Shown here piece by piece: positions 11,560-21,060 of a stretch of DNA of 64,000 nt (position 1 is its first letter; each line of letters opens with the position of its first letter). The DNA is from Ursus arctos (taxonomy: Eukaryota; Chordata; Mammalia; Carnivora; Ursidae): contig NW_026622874.1 of the NCBI RefSeq assembly GCF_023065955.2, positions 6,306,001-6,370,000 on the forward strand, read 5' to 3'. The position numbers and the translations under genes are program-made. Below the pieces are notes generated by a model that saw only the letters and a program-made list of their open reading frames with translations, was not told the origin of the DNA and did no database searches.

Positions 11560-12346
11560 CTCCGCGGGGGGCGACGACAGGGGGCGGCGAGTATTGGTTC
11601 CGGTACAGGGGACGTGCTGCGCCTCGGCCCCGGGCGCGCGCAGGCGCGCCCACACTCACAAAACATACTTGTTTGGGGACAGGCGACAAGACCAGTGCTG
11701 AAAAATGCCTCGGCTGCGGCCCCGCCGCGCGCCCAGGCCTTTTTCGTAGGCCGAGGGACCCAGCCCCGAGCTGGGGTCGGGGAGGTAAACGGCCACCGCG
11801 CAGGCGTCCCGGCGCAGGTAGCGGCTGGGGAGGCAGGTCCCGCTCGTGTTCCCGCCGAGTGGGTCCCTGAGGCCAGAGAGGGTGGAGCGGCAGATGCTGC
11901 GGCCCAGGGGCGGGCTTCCCTTCCTCCGGCTTAGAGCAGGGTTTGCCCGGCCCGAGGAGACCCGCAGACGGTGGATGGGGTGTCCGCACCCTCGGAGAGA
12001 TCCGAGTCAGCTGCGCCCGCACACAGCACACTTAGGAACCAAGTGGCCGTACGTGGGCCCCCTCCCGTCCGCGTGGCCTGGGGAGGAATCTTAGAATGTG
12101 GACTTTGCAGGGACCTCCAAGCGCATCACACCCTGGGGTGTGGGGTGGGAGAGCACTCGGGAAACGCACACCCACAGCCGGGCTCGTGTCCGCGCCGAGC
12201 CGCGCACTCCCGGTGGCTGAGACGTCCAATGGCACCGGACCCCCAACAGACCGGGCTTCCGGGGGCCGGCCGCCCCCACCCCCACCCCCCATTGCCCCCC
12301 GCCCCCGCCCTCCGGGGTCCTGACTCTCCTTCTTGTGTCTCCACAG
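11045..12346 (+). other. ITPKB: ITPKB intron 1
   Basis: It is bounded by GTAAGT at 11045 and by the pyrimidine-rich TCCTTCTTGTGTCTCCACAG ending at 12346. It is very GC-rich and contains the (AC)18 tract. Long open frames on both strands are a by-product of high GC and rare stops. An alternative acceptor (CCCCGCCCGCAG) ends at 12411. Confidence 0.6.
11522..11557. repeat. (AC)18 dinucleotide microsatellite
   Basis: An uninterrupted AC run is preceded by a GCGCGCGCG segment, so together they form about 46 bases of alternating purine and pyrimidine inside the CpG island. A pure run of this length is likely polymorphic. Confidence 0.95.
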
Positions 12347-12554
12347 AGGCGCAGTCGTTTATGGAGTTTTGGGCGGGGGCTGAGCCCTCGGTGTTGCCCC
12401 CCCGCCCGCAGCCCAGGCCATGCCACCTCCTCGGCGCGCCCAGCCGCGGCCGCCGGGCCTCCGGGGCTGAGCCGGGAGCCGAGCGAGGAGGAGGCGCCGG
12501 CGGTGGAGCCCGCTCGGGAGCCGCGGCGGCGGGCAGCGCGGCGGACCCAGTACT
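12347..12554 (+). other. ITPKB: ITPKB 5' UTR portion in exon 2
   Basis: It lies between the acceptor at 12346 and the main ATG at 12555. It is GC-rich with GGCGGC-type stretches and contains two upstream ATGs, at 12361 and 12420. It therefore has potential for translational control. Confidence 0.65.
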
Positions 12555-12591
12555 ATGGCTGTGTACTGCTATGCACTCAACAGCCTGGTGA
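12361..12591 (+). promoter_or_regulatory. Overlapping upstream ORF (76 codons)
   Basis: ATG at 12361 (context TTT-ATG-G, weak at -3) opens a frame that is out of frame with the main CDS. It ends at TGA 12589-12591, 37 bases past the main start. Ribosomes that initiate here could not reinitiate at the main ATG without moving backwards. If used, it should repress the main product. Whether it is translated is unknown. Confidence 0.5.
12420..12470 (+). promoter_or_regulatory. Short upstream ORF (16 codons)
   Basis: ATG at 12420 has G at -3 (AGGCC-ATG-C) and ends at TGA 12468-12470, 84 bases before the main ATG. The peptide is Pro/Arg-rich. It is in a different frame from the longer upstream ORF. 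Confidence 0.5.
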
Positions 12592-14456
12592 TCATGAATA
12601 GCGCCGAGCAGGTGAAGAGCGGCGGCCCCCGGCCCAGCAGCAGCGAGACGCCCCCGCCGCCGGGGAGGGCCGTGCTGAGCCCCGGCAGCGTTTTCAGCCC
12701 TGGGAGAGGCGCCTCTTTCCTCTTCCCCCCCGCCGAGTCGTTGTCGCCCGAGGAGCCCGGGAGCCCCGGGGGCTGGCGGAGCGGCCGGCGCAGGCTGAGC
12801 AGCGGCAGCGGCAGCAGCGTGGGCAGCCCGAGTTGGGCGGGCCGCCCGCGAGGGGACGGGCAGCAGGTGGTGACCGCCGGTTGCCTCTCCCCTCCCGGGC
12901 CGGAGGAGGCCCAGAGGAAGCTGCGAATCCTGCAGCGCGAGTTGCAGAATGTGCAGGTGAACCAGAAAGTGGGCATGTTCGAGGCGCACATCCAGGCGCA
13001 GAGCTCCGCCGTCCAAGCGCCCCGCAGCCCGCGTCTGGGCAGGGCTCGCTCGCCCTCTCCCTGCCCCCTCCGCAGCAGCAGTCAGCCCCCAGGGAGGGCC
13101 CTGGCTCAGAGCGAGGAACGGAGGACAAAGTCGTGGGGGGAGCAATGTCCAGAGACTGCAGAGACCGGCTCCAACGGCTGGAGAGGAAGGGCGCCGGGCC
13201 TGTGCCTCTCAGAGGGCGACGAGGAGGTGGCACCTTTCCCCAGCCCGGCCGCCCCTTCAGGACCAGGGGCTCAGGGCGCAGTAGCTTCTGCAAGAATGGA
13301 GAAGGGGACCCCGGCCAGACCCCACTGTGGCTCACCCAGAACTTTGGAAATTGACAAGAGGGTCTCTCCGCCTTTGGGAACACGCAGCTGCCAAGCTCCC
13401 CCATTGGGGCTGGTCCCTGGGATGGCCGCAGAGGGGACAACGAGAGCCACATCCAGTGGGCCACACCATCCACACGACACTGGCCTCATTGAGCGGCCCG
13501 AGCAGGCCCGAGAGCTAGGGGGTGTGCACCCCCAGGAGTCCCTGGTGCAGAGCCAGGGGCAGCCTCTGGGCATTGAGACAAGCCCAGCCCCAGAGAGGGG
13601 CAGGCCCGGCAGCGGAGAGCCCCCAGGGAAGGTGGGGAAAGGAGATCTGCTGGATGGCAAGCGGGGCCCCTGGGCACCTGGAGCCAGAAGGCCAGAAGAC
13701 AAGACTGTGAATGTGCAAAGCTCGGAATGTTCTGAGGCTCTGAGCAGGGTCAAGCCACCCCCAGACCTGGGCTCAGTAGGCCCCGAGGTGACCCAGTGTG
13801 GGGTCCCAGTGGTCGGGGAGCTTCTGCAGCGCTCCAGGGGAGTGGACGAAGGGTCTCCCAAGTCGACGCGGGGCTTGCTTGGGGGCAGCTGCTCTGCACA
13901 GCCAGGGAGCCGGGAGGTGGAAGCAGGAATTCCCTCTGGAGGAATGCTGGAGATTTTGCCCTCCTGGGAAGCCTCGAAAGATCTGAAAGAACCTCCTTGC
14001 CTCCCTGGGGACAGGCTGGAGGTGCGGCCTGAGAGCTCCAGGGCTTGGCTGGGCCCCATGGAGGCAGCCCAACTGGCCTGGACGTGTGGCACAGGGGTAC
14101 AGTCGGAAGGCACTTTGGGAAGCCCCCGGCAGGACAGAGCCTCCCACCCCAGCCTGGAGCTGCTCTCCCCAGATCAGAAGGACAAGCCTTCCCCAAGAGA
14201 GGCCTGCAGCCCCAGCAGTATACCAGCGGTCATCATCACAGACATGGGTGCCCAGGAAGACGGGACCTTGGAGGAGGCACAGGGAAGCCCTCGGGGTAGC
14301 CTGCCCCTGAGGAAACTGTCTTCTTCATCTGCCTCCTCCACGGGCTTCTCCTCTTCCTATGAAGACTCAGAGGAGGACATCTCCAGTGACCCTGAGCGCT
14401 GCTTGGACCCCAACTCTGCCTTCCTGCACACCCTGGACCAGCAGAAGCCCAGAGTG
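12555..14456 (+). CDS. ITPKB: Inositol-trisphosphate 3-kinase B, N-terminal 634 residues (partial, exon 2)
   Basis: IP3 3-kinase B phosphorylates Ins(1,4,5)P3 to Ins(1,3,4,5)P4, which shapes calcium signalling and lymphocyte development. I recognise it from the N-terminus [17 protein letters not shown] and from the long Ser/Pro-rich B-isoform leader. The ATG at 12555 has A at -3 and G at +4, a strong context. Residues 115-150 ([20 protein letters not shown] and onward) form a likely helix; an F-actin-targeting segment has been mapped to about this region in rat. Residues 151-550 are low-complexity, Pro/Ser/Gly-rich and probably disordered. Residues 555-588 include the block [10 protein letters not shown], and 589-612 are a Ser-then-acid stretch. 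The exon ends after ...QQKPRV at AGAGTG|GTAAGT, phase 0. The catalytic domain of the inositol polyphosphate kinase family is encoded by later exons not in this window. The gene call is near certain. Confidence 0.96.
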
Positions 14457-15220
14457 GTAAGTCTCATTCTGAGATTTTCCTTCGACTCGTTTGCACACCC
14501 CTGTTCTTACTTTCTACTGAGTCACGAGGACTCCGATCAGGGCCCTGGCGCAGTCACAGCTTAAGATCCTCTCCAGGTGTTTGCTGGGGAGGTGGCTGGG
14601 CACTGGCCGTGCACTCCGTAGCTCGGACAGTGAATCCAGTCACTTCGCTTGCTACTTCCATGCACATCTTAACAAACGGTACTTAAGGTACCTTGCTGGC
14701 AGGTCACCACTCGCTTCTCAGGGAGACAGTATTCAGGAGTGTTACCAGAAACTCCCTGATGAATCCCTGAAGATAATGAACAGAGCTGCTGAGTGTAACT
14801 TTTGTCTGATCAGGAGAAACACTTAATGCTGTGATACCTTTGGGCGGAGGAAGACTGACAAGGTTGTGGAATTACCTCGACTTTACTCATAGGCCAGGAG
14901 AATGAGCCTTGTGATTCTATGACTGGGCCCCAAAACCCCCCGGGGCTGTGCTTGGGCCGGGTCCTGGGTAAAGAGCCACCTTGCCCAGGTGGTCAAGTCA
15001 GGACAGCACAATATTGGTGGGATCCGTGTAACTTAGATACAGTTTGATGTGTGAATTTAAACAAAAACCATGCTTTGAGCTACGCAGACGATTTTTAAAG
15101 ATAGCAGAATGTTCTATTCGGTTATATTGGCTGAGCTAGGCACTGGGTGATACCTCTAGGGTAGAGAGCTCCTAATGCATATGCTTGTTGGCTGCTGTAG
15201 GTACATTTCAGGTATATTTC
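14457..15220. other. Start of intron 2, nothing recognised
   Basis: The coding frame stays open for 35 intronic codons to a TAA at 14562-14564. Beyond that I see no repeat or gene. Confidence 0.6.
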
Positions 15221-15237
15221 CAAGTGCATTTGCTTTG

Positions 15238-15432
15238 TTTTAAGATTTATTTATTTATTTATTTATTTGAGAGAGAGAGAGAGCACGAGAAGGGGGGAGG
15301 AGCAGAGGGAAAAGGAGAAGCAGACCCCCCCCCCCCGAGCAGGGAGCCCGAAACGGACTCGATCCCAGGACCCGAGATCATGACCTGAGCCAAAGGCAGA
15401 CGCTTAACCACCTGAGCCACCCAGGCGCCCCT
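15238..15432 (-). mobile_element. Can-SINE, antisense to ITPKB
   Basis: TAAGATTTATTTATTTATTT leads into a purine-rich body and the head reverse complement ends at GCGCCCC. The flanks CAAGTGCATTTGCTTTG (15221-15237) and CAAGTGTGTTTGTTTTG (15433-15449) differ by three transitions, a decayed target duplication. Confidence 0.92.
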
Positions 15433-15449
15433 CAAGTGTGTTTGTTTTG

Positions 15450-16433
15450 ATTCATCATACTGACATCTGGTTCTGCCCATGGCAGTAGACAGGAGTTTAT
15501 TTCTGTTACACAGTTAATCTCAGTCCCAGGTTGTTTTCACTCTTAGGAGGGTCAGTGTCTTACGGAAGATGTTGAGAGTTGAAGCTAGCACTTCTGAAAA
15601 GGTCTGGACTTTCTCTTACTTTTCCAGAGTATGGGGAATTTCCTAGTTCAGCGTGCAAGGGGAGGCGTTCTGGTGCTACGCTGGGGGAAAGTCTGCATTT
15701 TATTGTAGCAGGGAGCCTTTCGACTTCTTGAGTATCAAATATCATTCATAGAACCGCAGCAACTCCAACCAAAGCCGCTCAGAACTTCATATTTCTACTT
15801 TGTATCCTTCTCGAAGGTACTTTGCACCTCAAAGCACATCCCTCTCGGACTCCCACTTAAGTAATCACAGTCTGAATTTCTGAAGACCAGGCATTCCTTT
15901 TTACGAACCTCTGCTTTCGGCCGATGATGGGGAGGCAAATGTGTATGCAAAATTTCGCCCTGATCACCCTGGCGTTTTGTGGCAGGACCGGGCTGGGGGC
16001 AAAGGCAAACCAGCTTGGGGAGGAGGAACGGTGCACCTGGGAAGGGACGGACAGACTTCTCGATGCAGGCATGGCTCATATTTCTCTGCCGTCATGCCCA
16101 CAATTACAGGCCTAGTGGAGAGGATGGTCCTCGGTTCCACTCTCCCCGTTTGCTTTTAAAACCCTGACGCGTCGTTGGCACAGCCCAAGTCGCTTTGACT
16201 TGCTCTCCAGCTTTCCATTCGGCCTTTCTAGTGGCGGATTAGCAGCTCCTGTTGGCTGTCTCTCAAAACCGCTTCTGTGTCCCAACCTTTGAAAAGGGCT
16301 GTTGTCTGGAAGTCAGTTAGAGGGGAGATCAATAATGACAGGTGCTAATTTTTTTTTTTCCATTTGCCAGAGGGATGCCAACTTAGAGGCCAGATGGTTG
16401 AGTACTGTTCTGTGAGCTAACAGGTCCGCAGGT
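15450..16433. other. Intronic DNA, nothing recognised
   Basis: Unique sequence with no supportable gene or nameable repeat. Confidence 0.5.
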
Positions 16434-16446
16434 AGAAATGAGGCCT

Positions 16447-16562
16447 GCAGGGCGCCTGGGGGGCTAAGCCCCTGAAGCCTGCGGCTCTGGATCTCAGCTC
16501 AGGTCTTGATCTCAGGGTCTTGAGTTCAAGCCCCACGTTTAAAAATAAATAAAAATAAAAAA
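16447..16562 (+). mobile_element. Can-SINE, short type, 13-bp perfect target duplication
   Basis: The head GGCGCCTGGGGGGCTAAG is followed by a diverged B-box region and an A-rich tail. AGAAATGAGGCCT is repeated exactly at 16434-16446 and 16563-16575. Confidence 0.9.
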
Positions 16563-16575
16563 AGAAATGAGGCCT

Positions 16576-17037
16576 TCCTGTTGTCCAGCCTCCCTCCCAC
16601 CTTTACACAGGTTTTCAGACACCCGCAGAGTAGAGCCAGGGAAAAATCCCCTGCCAGCTTCACTCTGAGTCACGTGAGGCCGAGGGGGGAGCGCGTGGGG
16701 GGGAAGGGTGGGTAACCAACTGGAAATTATGGGATCCTAGGGACTTTTCAGCTGTTGGTTGAGCGCTTGCATGATAAGCTAAGCTTTCTGTTTCTTGTAC
16801 AGAATGTTATGGTGGAGCCTTATCTGTGACACCAAAACATCTGCTCATTGGGTCAAAAATCCCTTGATTACCTGATAGTGATATTGTCTACAGACGGCCA
16901 GACGTCTTGATTGACCGGCGGGCGGCTGCGCTCTTCAGCGCTCTGTGGACTAAACCCGCGGGGCGTCGGATGGAGGGGGGGGGGGCGCCCTGCTCTTCCC
17001 GGACCCTGTGGCTTCCGTGTGCGGGGGCTGTGCTGCG
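16576..17037. other. Intronic DNA, nothing recognised
   Basis: Unique sequence; a G-run lies near 16975-16984 just before the tandem array. Confidence 0.5.
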
Positions 17038-17547
17038 CGTGTACACACGCTCACACGTGCTCACACTCACACACGCTCATGCGTTCACGCTCACACGTGC
17101 ACTCTCACGCTCACACCCACTCACTCGTTCACGCTCACACACACTCATGCGTTCACGCTCACGCGTGCTCACACTCACTCACGCGTTCACGCTCACACGT
17201 GCTCGTGCTCACACACGTTCACACTCACCTGTTCACGCTCACACATGCTCACACTCATACTCACGTTCACCCTTGCCTTCACATGTTCATGCTCACGCAT
17301 ATGTGCTCACAAGCCTCACGTCCTTATGCACACACATGCTCATGCACTCAAACACCCTTGAGCGTTTATGCTCACACATGATCACACTCACATTTGTTCA
17401 CCCTTCTGTGTTTGCACTCACAGTGCACTCAAGGGCTCACATTCATACACACTCACCTCACACACATATATTCACCCTCACAATGCTCACAGATACCCTC
17501 ACACACACTCACCCTCACACGTGCTCGCACACCCACTCACGCCCACA
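17038..17547. repeat. Degenerate CAC/CTCAC tandem array (about 510 bp)
   Basis: Hexamer-like units such as GCTCAC, ACTCAC and GTTCAC repeat with TCACACGTGCTCAC and TCATGCGTTCACGCTCAC as larger motifs. All three + frames stay open for long stretches and give His/Thr/Ser/Arg-rich products, which is an effect of the repeat rather than evidence of coding. At least four CACGTG hexamers occur (17054, 17094, 17196 and about 17518). Confidence 0.9.
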
Positions 17548-18524
17548 GGTCTGCAATTGCACGTTCAGCCTTCCACTCAGCCAACCCCTGGCCCTCAGCC
17601 CCACACTGAGAATTTTTTCGCTGTCCTGCCTTCCCCGGAGTTAAGCCTTCCATGCCTTGCGCAGCTCGTTCTTTCCTCCTGCGGAGGAGTGGCGGTGGGT
17701 GATGCTGTGCGGGCAGAGGCGACAGCCCAGGGAAGCCTGAAGCTGGCTGCGTTGCTCGCTCTCCAGTGTCGGGTCCCCCTGCTGCTCATCGCTGGCGGAA
17801 GCCCCGCGGCCCGTGTACCGGAATCCAGAAGCCCTCCCTGTGGTTAAAAACAGTGAAAAGCAAGTTGCTCGGGAGCGCACTCTGAAAATCACTTTGCCGT
17901 TTAGATGATGCAAATTAGCCGTGGCCTTTTTGCTGGAAGGGAATGTGGTCGGAAGGCTGGTCTCCTCCTTTGCGTCCATGGGCAGGAGCTGTGCAGATAG
18001 CCTCAGACGGTGCACCCTGCCCCCGGCTTTCTGCTCCAGGTGAGCCTTCAGAGGCCTAGCTCTGAACTAGAGTGCCCCAAGGCTTTGCACCTGTCTGTTT
18101 ATAAAGGCCCAGACCCCGCCATTGTGTTGCATGCCATGTGTGCAGGGCTTAAACTCAGGCACATTCACACTGACTGTTGTCTGTGGTCTAAACAGAAGCG
18201 AATTGCCCTGGAGCAAGATGGTGTTCTTGCTGGTCATTCTTTAAGATAACTAAAAATCCCAGCAGCACTTTTCCCTTCCCTCTATTGTTCCATTAGAAGT
18301 ATGTGGGCCATGGAAACAGGAGGCATAAAGGGTATGTTAAACTATGCGTGCATCTTACTTTAAAAAGTAGATCTTATTGATTTATTCCAAAATTGTATTA
18401 TCAATTATGTGTACAGACAATAAAACAAAGCGCTGGCCTAGTTCCCCGGGGGAGCCGTAAAGAAATATCATACAAAATTCTTGCCTTCTTGGTGCTTACT
18501 GTTTTTTAGGGGCCCTTGGAATTT
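17548..18524. other. Intronic DNA, nothing recognised
   Basis: Unique sequence with no gene or nameable repeat. Confidence 0.5.
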
Positions 18525-18540
18525 TGTTCCCTTTGCTTTT

Positions 18541-18736
18541 TTTTTTTAAAGATTTTATTTATTTATTTGACAGAGATAGAGACAGCCAGCGAGAGAGGGA
18601 ACACAAGCAGGGGGAGTGGGAGAGGAAGAAGCAGGCTCATAGCGGAGGAGCCTGATATGGGGCTCAATCCCATAACGCCGGGATCACGCCCTGAGCCGAA
18701 GGCAGACGCTTAACCACTGTGCCACCCAGGCGCCCC
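18541..18736 (-). mobile_element. Can-SINE, bear-type subfamily, 16-bp perfect target duplication
   Basis: TGTTCCCTTTGCTTTT flanks it exactly at 18525-18540 and 18737-18752. The reverse complement carries the 'GGCGTGATCCCGGCGTTATG' and 'GCTATGAGCCTGCTTCTTCC' segments of the subfamily I associate with ursids. Confidence 0.95.
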
Positions 18737-18860
18737 TGTTCCCTTTGCTTTTGAAAAAATATTGACTAGTTCTGTCTTCCTTTGTTTTGGTGTGTGTGTG
18801 TGAAAAACTAACTCATACATGCAGAACAAAATTCAAATGGTTTGAAATGGTTTTATGTGG

Positions 18861-18973
18861 GGGTGCCTGGCTGGCTCAGTCGGTCGAGCATGTGACTCCT
18901 GACCTCAGGGTCATGAATTCGAGCCCGATGTTGAGTGTGCAGCCTACTTAAAAAGAATTAAAAAAAAAAGTTA
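18861..18973 (+). mobile_element. Can-SINE, short type, 16-bp perfect target duplication
   Basis: AAATGGTTTTATGTGG is repeated at 18845-18860 and 18974-18989. It lies about 125 bases from the preceding SINE in the opposite orientation. Confidence 0.93.
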
Positions 18974-18989
18974 AAATGGTTTTATGTGG

Positions 18990-20589
18990 TTTTGAAAAAT
19001 GTAACACTTTTATTTTGGGTAAACCAAATTAAAATGTAAAAGCCTTAGAGGGGTACTTACCAAAAAATGAACGTAATGGTGAGAACCTTTACATAGAAAA
19101 TTCTTTTCTGGATGAGACTATCGAAGGCTCGGGAGGCAAAGAGACCCAAGGACGACCTCTGTGGCTCAGTTTTCTCCTTTTAAAATGTGCATATTGCGTG
19201 AAGGTGATCTCCTGGAGGTCTGTCTAGTTCTGGCTCTGTGGCTGTATAATTCTAGACTTTGGAAGTAAACCCCGGCGTCTGTGAAGTCCGCGTCAGGGTG
19301 TCTGAACGTGTGGCCCCCGGACACTGAGGCCCCAACTGGGCACATTTCATTTTGTGCTTTCACTTACAACCCATTCTTCGATCTGCCTCGCTTTTTTGGA
19401 AGACTGGTTCTTTGTCCTATCACATGGCAAAAGCGGCCTAAATCCTCGCTGCCACGGCCGAGATTCTCATTAATAATTAGATTATTAGAGGCAGCTGTGC
19501 TCGGATGCCAGCCATGAACCTGCGCAGTGAAAGATGCCTCTGCTCGCTGTTGTATTTCAGTTTGCAAACTCTCCTGCGCGGACTGTTTTGCCAAAGCGGG
19601 GGGCGGTATAAAGAAAAGGAGAGATCAACGCAGAGGCATTGCAGAAACGCAGCTCAGGGTTTAACTGGCCTTCATGTTTTACAAGAAAAATGTATTAAAC
19701 GAACCGGGCACTGCTTTTAGAGAGATGCATTTCAGGTATTTCATCAATCGCTTTTAGGACTTTTGTTTTTAAGCGTTGAAGTCGCCTCTCGTGATTTGTT
19801 GGCAAGTACCCATCGACTGTAGTCACAGATTAGATTAGTTCTGTGTGGTTTATTTATACTCCTGGGGGTATCGATAAGATTGCTGAGGCTTATTTTATTT
19901 TGGCAGGTGTCAACGTGGTTAGCTAAAGGCAGAATCGTCAAGTATTTAATGGAAAGAGTTTTATATCTTGGTAGAAAAGAAACTGCGTAGACTTCCGGTC
20001 ATCCGCGGGAGATTGCTTCAGAACTAACTCAGGAACTCCTAGTCCGTGCTGTGGTCACACCTTCGGGGTGGAAGGGTCTCTGGTTTTGCCTGGACACTGC
20101 GGGTTGTGCACCTGAGACAGAGTGTGCCTTGCAGGGATTTTTTTTTTTCCTGACCAGGTAGAAATGGGCCTGGGGAAAGATGTATTTTTCACGAACCGGA
20201 GAGCATACTGTTTAGGAAATCAAACCCAACCCAATGTGAATTCTTTCATACAGTGAAAGCCGTGTAGAGTGCCGACTGCCACGTGAACATCTAGATGTTT
20301 GGGATTTTTTTATGTCCAGTTCTCCCCTCGGGCCACACGCGCCGCTCCTAGGACAGGGTACTATTGACTTGTGAGTCAAAGTCATGGGTGTGATCCGGGG
20401 TCTCGGCACACGGAGCGGGAGCACCCGCCGTCGTAGCTGTCCCTGCGGACGTCTGGAAGAACTCGCCATCCCAGTCCCAGGACCCTCCAGACACACAGGA
20501 CTTGCTATAGTTCTGACACCAACCTTGAGTCTCACTGCGGTCCTCCCAGACTCCGGTCATGCACTTTTCCAGGAGTGAACTATTTTTTT
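18990..20589. other. Intronic DNA with an AT-rich homeodomain-like motif
   Basis: No gene is seen. At 19471-19487 the sequence TAATAATTAGATTATTA has perfect 7-base inverted arms around TAG and several TAAT cores. Confidence 0.5.
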
Positions 20590-20604
20590 AAAGACAATTC
20601 AGGT

Positions 20605-20810
20605 AGGGGCTCCTGGGTGGCTCCCTCCGTGAAGCGTCTGCCTTCGGCTCAGGTCATGATCCCAGGGTCCTGGGATTGAGCCCCGCATCGGGCTCCCAGC
20701 TCAGCGGGGAGCCTGCTTCTCCCTCTCCCTCTGCTCCTCCTCCCTGCTTGTGCTCTCTTTCTCTCTCTCTCAAATAAATAAATAAATAAATAAAATCTTT
20801 AAAAAAAAAT
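20605..20810 (+). mobile_element. Can-SINE, full-length, 15-bp perfect target duplication
   Basis: AAAGACAATTCAGGT flanks it at 20590-20604 and 20811-20825. The CT-rich body and (AAAT)n tail are well preserved. Confidence 0.94.
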
Positions 20811-20954
20811 AAAGACAATTCAGGTCTCCTTGGCTGAAAGACGCCATGCCATGTCTATGATCGCATTCGGAAGTTGAGCGTCTGTTCTTGGTGTTAAAAA
20901 ATAACAAGAACTTTTCTATAGTGTGTGTCGTTAGCATAATACAAAGCTGGGTCT

Positions 20955-21060
20955 GGGACAGACTCTAACGTTCATTTCCTCCGATCCCCACATTTTACAG
21001 ACGAGGAAGGCAAAGCCAGAGAAAGTTCAGTACAGTGACAAGACCCACGTTTACAATTCT
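20955..21060 (-). mobile_element. MIR fragment
   Basis: CCCCACATTTTACAGACGAG followed by GAAGGCAAAGCCAGAG matches the antisense MIR core. Confidence 0.6.

Larger units (their letters stand above)
10790..13080 (+). promoter_or_regulatory. ITPKB: CpG island and ITPKB promoter region
   Basis: CpG density rises sharply near 10830 and remains high through exon 1, intron 1 and the 5' part of exon 2. There is no convincing TATA box. This is the usual form of a housekeeping-like or broadly used CpG-island promoter. A YY1-type sequence (CAAGCCATCTTG, containing AAGATGGC on the minus strand) is at 10967-10978, about 70 bases before the exon 1 donor. YY1 sites often sit just downstream of start sites, so the transcription start may lie within the preceding hundred bases. 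That placement is an inference. Confidence 0.85.

Noticed and set aside
12126..13145. 339-codon open frame on the minus strand opposite ITPKB exon 2
   Set aside because: It is the shadow of the ITPKB coding frame in very GC-rich sequence, with no family likeness or promoter of its own.
17038..17547. CRISPR-like regular repeats
   Set aside because: The array has no distinct spacers of even length; it is a degenerate simple-sequence array in a mammalian intron.
16907..17644. 245-codon His/Thr/Ser/Arg-rich open frame
   Set aside because: All three frames are open because the CTCAC-type repeat lacks stop triplets; the product is repeat-encoded.
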